Origin: Alkalibacterium subtropicum
GTDB lineage: Bacteria; Bacillota; Bacilli; Lactobacillales; Carnobacteriaceae_A
Direction: 5' to 3'
Assembly: GCF_900112455.1 (NCBI RefSeq)
Contig: NZ_FOLT01000004.1
Span: 1-64,000 of the forward strand
DNA length: 64,000 nucleotides
Shown here: positions 44,864-52,876 of the stretch, piece by piece
Numbering within the stretch: the stretch's first letter is position 1
How the letters are laid out: every line of letters begins with the position of its first letter
Notes under the pieces: model-generated
What the model was told of the DNA's origin: nothing
What the model saw: only the letters and a program-made list of their open reading frames with translations
The model's database searches: none
Program-made: the position numbers and the translations under genes

Positions 44864-45718
44864 ATGACCCCCATTAACAGACGTGCTTTAGTCAACTATG
44901 TATTGATAACTTATGGTATAACGTGGCTCTGCTGGATAAGTGCATTTCTTCTAGGCTTTGATGATCCTTCATTTTCATCTATGATTACAGTGGAATACCT
45001 TCAATCGGATCGACTGCTACCTTTCCTCATCTTTCGTTTTGGTGTCTATGGTCCACTCGTGGCTTCGCTGATCGTTACTCAGTATTACTATAAGAAGAAG
45101 GGGCGTCAGCGGCTAGTACAGAACATTTTTCGCTGGCGAGTCAAGCTGAAATGGTACCTTGCTGCTCTGATTTTCCCTTTATTGATACTCTCAGCAGTGG
45201 TTGTCATTGGCATAGTTCTGACCATCCCTTTTGCCGCTTTTTTCAATTCCCAACTACCCTTTTTGATGTTCTTTCCTTTCCTTATCTACCAGATCCTGAC
45301 CAGTGGATTAGAAGAGCCCGGCTGGCGAGGTTTCGCGCTGGAACTTCTTGAAAAAGCTTATTCCTTTGAAAAGATGAACTGGATCCTGGGCACGGTCTGG
45401 GCTATCTGGCATTTCCCGTATGTCATTTATTTGTATTATTCTGATGGTCTGCTTTTCACTCTCTTCTCACTCGCAGGCTTTACTCTATCCATCATTGGTC
45501 AGACCTTTATCATTTCCTGGCTGTACTTGAACTCCAGAAGTGTATTGCTCATGATCCTGTTTCATGCCTGGTTAAACACGGTAACGACCCTCTTTCTCGG
45601 AGACATTACAATAGAACACCCTGTTATGGGAACTGTTCCCGCATTAGCTACCTGGGGATTTGTCCTGCTTTTGACTAAATATTTTCCAGTCGGCACGTTG
45701 AAAAATAAAAGTGGCTAA
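44864..45718 (+). CDS. CPBP family intramembrane glutamic protease
   Basis: A 284-residue protein with about eight membrane spans. The catalytic motifs of the CPBP (Abi/Rce1) family are present: EEPGWRGFALELL (EExxxR), HFPYVIY (FxxxH-type), and a late FHAWLN. Family members process membrane proteins or confer bacteriocin immunity. AAGGAGAGG lies 10 or more bases before the ATG. No bacteriocin gene is seen nearby. Confidence 0.88.
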   Translation: MTPINRRALVNYVLITYGITWLCWISAFLLGFDDPSFSSMITVEYLQSDRLLPFLIFRFGVYGPLVASLIVTQYYYKKKGRQRLVQNIFRWRVKLKWYLAALIFPLLILSAVVVIGIVLTIPFAAFFNSQLPFLMFFPFLIYQILTSGLEEPGWRGFALELLEKAYSFEKMNWILGTVWAIWHFPYVIYLYYSDGLLFTLFSLAGFTLSIIGQTFIISWLYLNSRSVLLMILFHAWLNTVTTLFLGDITIEHPVMGTVPALATWGFVLLLTKYFPVGTLKNKSG

Positions 45719-45760
45719 TCTTTTCCATACAGCATAACATCCTTATGCTGTTATGCAGGT

Positions 45761-45797
45761 CCCTGAAGTCAGCTTATTATTTATTCTGACTTCAGGG
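45761..45797. terminator. Hairpin between convergent genes
   Basis: CCCTGAAGTCAG pairs perfectly with its complement around a 13-base loop between the CPBP gene and an ASCH-like gene. No T-run. Confidence 0.42.
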
Positions 45798-45829
45798 CGT
45801 AAGTTCAAAGCGATTTATATTATGATATC

Positions 45830-46258
45830 TTAGCTGTTTTTCACCTTGTCTATCGAACCCACAGGTAACCAGTCATCCATATTTCCGTAATCCTCTCTGT
45901 TTATTTTAAAAGGCTCGACCTCAACGACCTGGTCCACTTCGATCAGGACAAGATATCTTTTACCCGCCCACCGCGAAAACTGTTTTTCAGTCAGATGCAG
46001 CTTGTCCTGATTAGCCTGCACGAGCTGTTCAGATTCAGACTTCGTCAGTTTTTCAGTGTTTAAAACATGTGTTACAGCAGCTTTTGCTTTTATTTTCCCT
46101 TCACCATTGTTATTGATAAAATACAACATATCTCCGATGTCGACTTTTCCATATGGAAGTTTCCTCCCCGCTGCTCCTCTGATAATCGCTGTTTTTTCAC
46201 TGTTGATGAGTTTATCCAGTTCCTTTGCTTTCGCATCCACATAGACGATGTGATCCAT
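45830..46258 (-). CDS. ASCH/PUA-like domain protein
   Basis: A 142-residue soluble protein reading as a PUA-like barrel: IVYVDAKAKELDKLINSEKTAIIRGAAGRKLPYGKV is followed by GDMLYFINNNGEGKIKAKAAVTHV and WAGKRYLVLIEVDQVVEVEPFKI. ASCH/EVE-type domains bind RNA or modified nucleotides. GAGGAGG precedes the ATG. The family placement is by pattern only. Confidence 0.68.
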   Translation of the reverse strand: MDHIVYVDAKAKELDKLINSEKTAIIRGAAGRKLPYGKVDIGDMLYFINNNGEGKIKAKAAVTHVLNTEKLTKSESEQLVQANQDKLHLTEKQFSRWAGKRYLVLIEVDQVVEVEPFKINREDYGNMDDWLPVGSIDKVKNS

Positions 46259-46370
46259 GATTTACCTCCTCTTTAAAACATCTGCTTCGCTGTTCTTACT
46301 TGATTACATTCCAGTCTGACTTAACTTCTAAACTTTCCTATTGTACACACTTTCACTATATCACCATTTG

Positions 46371-46415
46371 AAAAAGCACGCATCCTATAAGCTTTTAAAC
46401 GAATAGAATGCGTGC
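46371..46415 (-). terminator. Terminator of yjiH-like gene
   Basis: GCACGCAT pairs with ATGCGTGC across a 24-base loop that itself may pair, followed by TTTTT on the minus strand. Confidence 0.7.
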
Positions 46416-46448
46416 CTGATTAAATTTTAATTTATCCTGTGCTTGTTC

Positions 46449-47804
46449 TTAGAATGAAAGAACATTCATGGCAACTAAAATATTTGTAATGATATACAAC
46501 AGCGGTATAGAAAGGATCGTTCTAAACAGGAAGACTTTAATGACATCCCAGAAATTCAAGCCGATTTTTGTCTCTACCAGGATCATCCCGGTTTCAGACA
46601 TAAATACCAGCTGAGTAAAGGCCAGAACTCCAATAAAGAAACGGGCAGCTTCACTCTCAGCGCCAGTTATGAACAGTGCCGGCAAATACATGTCAGCAAA
46701 ACCGGCAAGCGATGCGGGCGCCATCTGTCCGGCAACATCTGTGCTGTATCCTATGAACTCATATAAAGGAACCAGCGGTGCACTGATGATATCGAAGAAT
46801 GGTGTATACTCGGCAATGATAAGTGAAATCGTACCGACCGCCATAATGATTGGTAAAAATCCGATATAAATATGGATGATGTTTTTGATTGCTTCAATAA
46901 ACGCATCTAAAACTTTCGTATCCTTAGCCTGTTCTACAGCAGAGTCATAGGCGTATTCAACGACTGTTTCATCTTCAGGAACCTCTACGGTCTTAGGTGT
47001 TTTCCCCTGATAATACTTGGGTTCAAATTTCTTAAGTGGTAAGCGTGCTGTGATAAAGGCAATGATCAACGTAACTAATAAAATAGACCCATAAAAAATC
47101 GGGAAGATACTCCCAAAGCCTAACTCATCAGCAACGGCGGCTGCGAAAGCAATACCAACAACTGAAAAACTGGTTGCGATAATGTAGGCTTCTCTTTTAT
47201 TATAATATCCCCGCTGATACTGCTTATCGGTCACGACGATTCCGATCGTCCCGTCGCCCACAAAGGAAGCGATCGCGTCGATCATTGAATAGCCGGGAAC
47301 TCGGAACAGTTTCTCAACTACCGGACCGAGCAGGATACCGATAAATTCAACAATACCAAAGTGAGTGAGTAATGGCAGTGCCAGGATCCCCACAAAGAAT
47401 GTTATGTAAAGTGTCGTCAACAGCCCATCGGCTCCTGCCATGACACCACCGGTATATGGGTCTAATATTGGACCTGCGAACGCATAGCCTTCAAACCAAT
47501 TGTTAAGTATCATCAGATATAGGAATGAACCTACAATTCTTAATATTACGTTTAACGGCGATGCTTTAAACATGTTATTGATGGTCTTACTTTGGGATGT
47601 ATAGAATATAAAGATCACTGTTCCGATCAATACGACCCAGGCACTTGCAGCTGTGAACGCAAGAAATTCATCCAGTATGTTATTTTTTACAAAATCAATG
47701 ATGTGAGAGAGCATGATCTTGCTCTCGCCACCAATTGTAAAAGGAACGAGAAAAAAAACAAAACCGAAAAGCGATAGAAATATAAATTTCAACTTATTTA
47801 TCAT
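46449..47804 (-). CDS. YjiH family nucleoside-recognition (Gate) membrane protein
   Basis: A 451-residue integral membrane protein with ten or more spans and two Gate-type nucleoside-recognition segments (PVVEKLFRVPGYSMIDAIASFVGDGTIGIVVTDKQY in the first; AGFADMYLPALFITGAESEAARFFIG in the second). It matches the YjiH family. The substrate is unknown; related Gate proteins handle nucleosides or spore signals. The ATG at 47804 follows GGAGG by 7 bases. Single gene with its own promoter and a palindrome upstream. Confidence 0.85.
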   Translation of the reverse strand: MINKLKFIFLSLFGFVFFLVPFTIGGESKIMLSHIIDFVKNNILDEFLAFTAASAWVVLIGTVIFIFYTSQSKTINNMFKASPLNVILRIVGSFLYLMILNNWFEGYAFAGPILDPYTGGVMAGADGLLTTLYITFFVGILALPLLTHFGIVEFIGILLGPVVEKLFRVPGYSMIDAIASFVGDGTIGIVVTDKQYQRGYYNKREAYIIATSFSVVGIAFAAAVADELGFGSIFPIFYGSILLVTLIIAFITARLPLKKFEPKYYQGKTPKTVEVPEDETVVEYAYDSAVEQAKDTKVLDAFIEAIKNIIHIYIGFLPIIMAVGTISLIIAEYTPFFDIISAPLVPLYEFIGYSTDVAGQMAPASLAGFADMYLPALFITGAESEAARFFIGVLAFTQLVFMSETGMILVETKIGLNFWDVIKVFLFRTILSIPLLYIITNILVAMNVLSF

Positions 47805-47832
47805 ATAGTAACCTCCATTGTTTTCGTTTTTT

Positions 47833-47861
47833 AGAATAGCACACACCAGAATACATTACAA
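47833..47861 (-). promoter_or_regulatory. Promoter of the yjiH-like gene
   Basis: TTGTAA, 17 bases, extended -10 TGCTATTCT on the minus strand, 28 bases before the start. The -35 lies in an ATTACA tandem repeat (47853-47875). Confidence 0.6.
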
Positions 47862-47888
47862 TTACAATTACAATTTTATAATTTAAAC

Positions 47889-47914
47889 ATACACCAAACG
47901 GATATTTGGTGTAT
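47889..47914. promoter_or_regulatory. Perfect inverted repeat upstream of yjiH, possible operator
   Basis: ATACACCAAA, six bases, TTTGGTGTAT. It lies 28 bases upstream of the yjiH -35 and just past the ADP-ribosylglycohydrolase remnant. It may be a regulator site or a weak terminator for that remnant. Confidence 0.45.
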
Positions 47915-47940
47915 AAAAATACATAATAAGGATTAAAAAA

Positions 47941-48801
47941 TTATGTATCATTCATATTCTTCTCAGTGATCTGGAATCCGATAAACTCCTGCCATTCCTC
48001 ATAGATTTCAAGAAGGTCATCATCCAGATAACTTAAAGCCTTTTCTTTTATACTGTAAGGGACCCCGTAGTAAGCTTCAGCTATCGATCCGGTAATGGCC
48101 GAGATCGTGTCACTGTCTCCTCCTATAGATACAGCAAGACGAATAGCGTCCTCAAAAGAGGTGGCCTCTATAAATGCTCTGATTGCCTGAGGTACAGATC
48201 ATTGAGATGAGACATCAAATCTATAGGCTTCTCTGATGTCATCCAGACTAAAATTCAAGGCATAGTAGTCCGCGTTTAATCTGGAAAAGATCGTACTTTT
48301 AGACAGACCTTTCCTGGCCAAATAAATCGCTAGAGTTACTGCTTCAGCAGCTTTTATCCCCTCCATGTGATCATGAGAAACCTTTGTCACTCTTGTGGCT
48401 ATTTCCAGTGCATCCATCTCATTCCTGCCCACGTGACCGGCAGCACTGACCCGCATAGCTGCACCATTTCCATAACTGTTATAAGGATGAGGAACGTCAC
48501 TGAAGATCCAGTCTAGAAAATGACCTCCGAAGCCACATTGCGGATATTTTCGACCAATCTTCTGCATGTATAAAACTGCGGACTCTTCAAGCATTTCGTA
48601 ATCTATGGTATCAAAATCATTTACATTAGAAGATGCATCTTTGTTTCTCTCTGTCTCCATGATCGCCTTGCCCACAGCAAGCGTCATTATACTGTCATCA
48701 GTCGGCCGGCACTCTGGAGTAAACAGCTCGAAATCCTTGCCTTTATGCTCAGTATGTTCAAACCTTGACCCCACTATATCACCAACAATAGCTCCAAGCA
48801 T
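47941..48801 (-). pseudogene. ADP-ribosylglycohydrolase interrupted by an in-frame stop
   Basis: The reading frame begins at 48801 (MLGAIVGDIVGSRFEH, after GGTGG) and encodes an ADP-ribosylglycohydrolase with the metal motif PTDDSIMTLAVG. Codon 201 is TGA (48199-48201), after FDVSSQ, where family members have CQG. The same frame then continues for 85 codons with SVPQAIRAFIEATSFEDAI and the essential metal motif SIGGDSDTISAITGSIAEAYYG, ending at TAA. One base change (GGA to TGA) explains it. The 200-residue product lacks the GGDxDT metal site and should be inactive; read-through or a sequencing error are alternatives. The family removes ADP-ribose from proteins or related targets. Confidence 0.85.
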
Positions 48802-48968
48802 TACACTTCCACCTTTCATGTCACATACTTTATTATACTTGAATATATATTAAGGGGTCATCTATTTAGACTTTTAAACTTAGCTCTTCAGGTCTCTCCA
48901 CTCTTAATGCGTTACCGGAAAATCGTTTTCCTCTTCGTTAAAGCTATTTCTTATGGCTTTTAATGCAG

Positions 48969-49004
48969 TAAAAAGACTCGATCCCTATTCGGAGATCGAG
49001 TCTT
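48969..49004 (-). terminator. Terminator of the fused peptide-ABC ATPase gene
   Basis: AAGACTCGAT and its complement around a 12-base loop, followed by TTTTT on the minus strand. Confidence 0.82.
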
Positions 49005-49028
49005 ACTCGACTGTATGATTTTGACCGG

Positions 49029-50759
49029 CTATACCTCTTTGGCCACCCAGTGATGTGGACTGATTTCAATAAATCTGCTTTTTTCAAGATCAAATCCTTC
49101 ATCATCCAGTTGCTCGATCGATTCATGGGTCGCTTCGTATTGGGGGTCGGGTACAGGAATCGCGGATAGTAATTTCCGTGTATACGGGTGGATGGGATTA
49201 TCAAACAGTTCTTGCGCATCAGCAAGTTCAACGATCTGACCGTTGTACATCACGGCGACCCGATCCGATATCTGTTTGACCATCGCCAGATCATGCGCAA
49301 TGAACAGATAGGTCAAATTGAATTTTGTCTGAAGCTCTTCCAGTAAGTCGACGATTTGAATCTGTATGGAAGCATCAAGAGCCGATAGAGGTTCATCCAG
49401 TACGATAAATTCCGGGTCAACAGCTAAGGCGCGGGCGATCCCTATCCTCTGACGCTGTCCACCGGAAAACTCATGGGGATAGCGCTGTGCAAAACTTTTA
49501 TCCAAGCCTACCAGATCAAGCAGTTCCAGGATACGTTCTGTCCGTTCCTTTTTATTTTTTGCCAGACGATGAACGTCGATCGCTTCTCCAATAATATCGA
49601 TGATTTTCATACGTGGATTCAATGAAGCATAAGGATCCTGGAAGATCATCTGGATATGCTTGCGCATCGTTTTCATTTCTCCAAGAGATAAGTTATTCAA
49701 ATCAAAGCCTTCGTAAATAGTTTCACCACTGGTCGGTTCATGAAGGCGTAAAAGGGTCCGTCCGGTCGTTGATTTTCCGGAACCCGACTCACCCACAAGA
49801 CCAAGCGTCTCCCCTTCATAAATCGAGAAACTGATATCATTCACAGCTTTCAGGGTTTCTTTCTTGCCAAGCGAAAAAAATTTATTCAAACGGGAGACTT
49901 CGAGAAGTTTCCTGCGCTGACCTGAGCGTATTTCAGCGAGTTTCGTTTTATGTGATCCTGATTTTTCCTTATGCAAATTTGGGATGGCATCCAATAACAT
50001 TTTAGTATAATCCTTTTTGGGATGCTCAAAAACAGTTTGCGTTTCTCCTGATTCAACGACCTGGCCTTCTTTCATCACGATCACCCGGTCACACATATTC
50101 GCAACGACACCGAAATCATGGGTGATCACTATGATCGAGGTACCAAACTTCTTCTGGATGTCCTTCAGTAAGTTCAGGATCTGAGCTTGAATGGTCACAT
50201 CCAAGGCGGTAGTGGGTTCATCGGCAATAAGTAGGGCCGGGTTACATGCCAGAGCTAAAGCAATCATCATGCGCTGGCGCATCCCCCCTGAAAATTCATG
50301 AGCATACTGACTGTAACGTTCTTCGACTTTTGTTATACCGACTTGCTCCATTATTTCTTTCGCTCTGATTTCAGCCTTTTTTTTCGACAGTTTCTCATGA
50401 TAGCGTAGCGTTTCTGTGATCTGATCACCAATGGTCATGGTAGGATTCAATGAAGTCATGGGATCCTGAAAGATCATACCGATGTCATTCCCTCTTATAT
50501 CCCGCATGCCTTTTTCCGTCAAGGTGAGGAGTTCCTTATCCATAAAGGCGATGGAACTTTCCGGATGGATGTGCGCATTGGGAGCCAAGAGCTGCATGAT
50601 CGAGCGTGCCGTGACACTTTTCCCGCTTCCAGATTCACCTACGATGCCGATCGTTTCACCTTTTTTAACGTCAAATGATACATTGGACGTTACTTGCTGC
50701 ATGGTATCTCCTGTTGAAAAAGAAACCGATAGATTGTCTACAGTTAATAATGTTTCCAT
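49029..50759 (-). CDS. Peptide ABC transporter ATPase, DppD-DppF fusion
   Basis: A 576-residue protein with two complete ABC ATPases in tandem, powering a peptide importer. First domain (about 1-265): Walker A GESGSGKS, signature FSGGMRQR, Walker [13 protein letters not shown]. Second domain (about 285-550): [28 protein letters not shown]. Each is normally a separate gene (OppD and OppF). AAGGAG lies 6 bases before the ATG. It is transcribed away from the permease and binding-protein genes, so only the other half is under the T-box. Confidence 0.95.
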   Translation of the reverse strand: METLLTVDNLSVSFSTGDTMQQVTSNVSFDVKKGETIGIVGESGSGKSVTARSIMQLLAPNAHIHPESSIAFMDKELLTLTEKGMRDIRGNDIGMIFQDPMTSLNPTMTIGDQITETLRYHEKLSKKKAEIRAKEIMEQVGITKVEERYSQYAHEFSGGMRQRMMIALALACNPALLIADEPTTALDVTIQAQILNLLKDIQKKFGTSIIVITHDFGVVANMCDRVIVMKEGQVVESGETQTVFEHPKKDYTKMLLDAIPNLHKEKSGSHKTKLAEIRSGQRRKLLEVSRLNKFFSLGKKETLKAVNDISFSIYEGETLGLVGESGSGKSTTGRTLLRLHEPTSGETIYEGFDLNNLSLGEMKTMRKHIQMIFQDPYASLNPRMKIIDIIGEAIDVHRLAKNKKERTERILELLDLVGLDKSFAQRYPHEFSGGQRQRIGIARALAVDPEFIVLDEPLSALDASIQIQIVDLLEELQTKFNLTYLFIAHDLAMVKQISDRVAVMYNGQIVELADAQELFDNPIHPYTRKLLSAIPVPDPQYEATHESIEQLDDEGFDLEKSRFIEISPHHWVAKEV

Positions 50760-50966
50760 TGTCTACTCCTTCATTTTCAGGACTCAGTGATAGTGAGTCT
50801 CTCTTCTTCACGTGCTTTTTTAGAAATGTAACACTATTTGTCACAAAAAGAAACCTTTTTTCTCTTACCGGCAGTGGAGGTCCCCATTTTCTCTTGATTT
50901 AATACCATTATTCAATTGTGTTTCCAGTGATTCCTTACAATAAATCAGTATTTTTTTCAATTAGGC

Positions 50967-50995
50967 TTGACGAGTCCAAATACATCTGATATATT
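50967..50995 (+). promoter_or_regulatory. Promoter of the T-box-controlled peptide transport operon
   Basis: TTGACG, 17 bases, TATATT. Transcription would begin near 51002, at the start of the T-box leader. Confidence 0.75.
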
Positions 50996-51001
50996 TACAT
51001 T

Positions 51002-51345
51002 CAGTTGTACACAACCAAAAAGACGATAAAAAGAAAAGTACAGGTTGGATGAAAGTAAAGCGAGTCCCGGATAGTGAAAGGGGACCTGGATGAAAACCTG
51101 GAAGTGCATCTTGGAGTTATATGATCGAACGATTAAATCCTTAGATCATATCGGGTTTGCCCGTTACAGCATGTCGGTATATCCGTCTTTTTTGACGCCG
51201 TACCGAATCAAGAGTCATAAAGTTCTCCACAACTTATTTGTGGTCTCTTTATGTATTTTTAAGGTGGAACCGTAAAATTTCATATTTTGCCCTTAAGCAA
51301 TCCTTCGTAACAGAAGATCAGTTGCTTAAGGTTTTTTTTATTGTA
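51002..51345 (+). promoter_or_regulatory. T-box riboswitch, specifier UGC (cysteine)
   Basis: A tRNA-sensing leader before the peptide transport operon. Stem I closes by CAGGTT (51041-51046) with AACCTG (51095-51100); the distal arm contains AGCGAGTCCCGGATAGTG, typical of T-boxes. The specifier side reads GAAGTGCATCTTGG, which lines up with GAAAGGCAUUCUUGAG of the glyQS T-box, placing TGC (Cys) at 51105-51107. The conserved T-box AAGGTGGAACCG is at 51261-51272; its TGGA bulge pairs with UCCA, fitting the U73 discriminator of tRNA-Cys. AAGG pairs with CCTT for the antiterminator, competing with the terminator. The 657 bases between the two divergent genes hold only this leader, its promoter and the ATPase leader. 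Confidence 0.9.
51291..51339 (+). terminator. T-box terminator
   Basis: CCTTAAGCAA pairs with TTGCTTAAGG and is followed by eight T. Its left arm overlaps the antiterminator half, giving the on/off switch. Confidence 0.9.
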
Positions 51346-51415
51346 GTTATATATCCTAATAGGTTTTGACTTTAGTAAGGTCTTTTGAATAACTGAATGA
51401 AAGGAGGACATGTTC

Positions 51416-52861
51416 ATGAAAAAAGAAGATATAAATAAACCGGCCGCTTACAGGTTTCTTGTAAGTGAAGCCTATAAAACGGCGTCGCAAGAACGCCATG
51501 TTTCCTGGGGACTGAAACTGTTGAGTTTTCCCTTTCAACTTCTTGTCCTGATCCGCTACCTCTTTAACAAACACAGGGACGAATCGAAACGCCTCATTTC
51601 TATAATTGAGCATCAATTCGAAGAAAGTGGGGAATCAGCTGAGTTAAAAAAAGAACTACTACGGCAGGAAGAAAGAAAAACAGCTTTTCTTGATCAGTCA
51701 GTCTCCCGATCCGATATCGAAAAGAATGCGGAGCATTACTATCAAAGAGCCAGACAGCGGGAAATAAAAAAACGGATCGATGACCAATACAGAAAATCAG
51801 ATATCCGACCACAGGATTTTCTGCATGAAACGACGAGCTGGCTAAGAGAACCATTGGGTTTTCTGTTGTCTATTATACTTGGCTTCCCAATGTACCTGCT
51901 TCTATGGGTCGTATCTGTCCCTGTGATCCGCTATGTTGCCAATCGTCTTGTTGCCATGCTGTTCGTGATCGTCGGGGTTACAGTGATCGTATTTACGCTG
52001 CTCCATCTTTCGCCATCTGATGCAGCTTTGAATATCCTTGGGGAGCAAGCGACTCCTCAGCAGGTCGAGAATTTCAATCAGGTACATGGACTGAATGATC
52101 CGTATGTTGTACAGCTTTGGCGTACAGTAAAAGGTGTTTTCACCTTTGATTTGGGGATATCATTTGAAGGAAACGAACGAGTCGTTGCCACGATCATGCG
52201 AAGATTCCCAGTCACCTTGCAGCTCGCATTTTTTGCATTGATGTTTTCAGTTACTGTGGCACTGCCTTCAGGAATTTATGCCGCTGTAAAAGCCAATACG
52301 ACATTTGATCACTTATTTATGTTTATCGCCCTGATCGGTATTTCTATCCCCAGTTTCTGGCAAGGCCTGATTTTCATCCTGACTTTCTCGATAAACTTGG
52401 GATGGCTCCCGGCAACATACAGTGCCTCTAATCTGGCATCACTCATCATGCCGGCTGTCGTCCTGGGCACAGCGTTAATGGCCTCCGTGGCAAGGATGAC
52501 CCGTTCTTCTACACTGGAAGTGATCAACGAAGACTATATTCTGACTGCCCGGGCAAAAGGCTTATCCAGCAAGCGTGTCATTTTGAGACATGCGGTACCA
52601 AACGCCTTGATCCCCGTCATAACGATCATCGGTCTTCAATTCAGTGCCATGCTTGGTGGAGCTGCTGTTACCGAACAAGTCTTCAATATCAGAGGATTGG
52701 GCAGTTATATCGTCAACAAGCAGTTCGTTCCCGATATTCCCAGTGTCATGGGCGGCGTCATCTATATCGCCATCGCCCTGTCGATCGTCAATCTTATCGT
52801 CGACTTGATATACAGTTTCCTTGATCCACGTATTAGATCCCGAATTAAGAACAGCCAATGA
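51416..52861 (+). CDS. Peptide ABC transporter permease (OppB type) with N-terminal extension
   Basis: A 481-residue permease. The OppB-like part begins near residue 170 (VIRYVANRLVAMLFVIVGV) and contains the EAA loop TARAKGLSSKRVILRHAVPNALIP that docks the ATPase. Residues 1-169 are additional: one hydrophobic segment near 25-45, a charged, probably helical region (QRARQREIKKRIDDQYRKS), and a further membrane span near 145-165. The usual length is about 310-330. The start at 51416 follows AGGAGG by 8 bases; an ATG 6 bases earlier is too close. First gene after the Cys T-box. Confidence 0.92.
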   Translation: MKKEDINKPAAYRFLVSEAYKTASQERHVSWGLKLLSFPFQLLVLIRYLFNKHRDESKRLISIIEHQFEESGESAELKKELLRQEERKTAFLDQSVSRSDIEKNAEHYYQRARQREIKKRIDDQYRKSDIRPQDFLHETTSWLREPLGFLLSIILGFPMYLLLWVVSVPVIRYVANRLVAMLFVIVGVTVIVFTLLHLSPSDAALNILGEQATPQQVENFNQVHGLNDPYVVQLWRTVKGVFTFDLGISFEGNERVVATIMRRFPVTLQLAFFALMFSVTVALPSGIYAAVKANTTFDHLFMFIALIGISIPSFWQGLIFILTFSINLGWLPATYSASNLASLIMPAVVLGTALMASVARMTRSSTLEVINEDYILTARAKGLSSKRVILRHAVPNALIPVITIIGLQFSAMLGGAAVTEQVFNIRGLGSYIVNKQFVPDIPSVMGGVIYIAIALSIVNLIVDLIYSFLDPRIRSRIKNSQ

Positions 52862-52876
52862 AAGCAGGTGTAAATA

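Noticed and set aside
47889-47914. Inverted repeat read as a strong terminator for the ADP-ribosylglycohydrolase gene
   Set aside because: No T-run follows on the minus strand; a role near the yjiH promoter is at least as likely.
48199-48201. Selenocysteine at the TGA of the ADP-ribosylglycohydrolase gene
   Set aside because: The family has Gly at this position, not Cys, and I see no SECIS-like hairpin just downstream; a point mutation is simpler.
50760-50960. A second T-box before the divergent ATPase gene
   Set aside because: The minus strand there has only a small GACTCA/TGAGTC hairpin and no T-box sequence or terminator.
51090-51275. A 61-codon open frame between the two divergent peptide-transport transcripts
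   Set aside because: It lies wholly inside the T-box leader and has no ribosome site; the conserved RNA elements explain the sequence.
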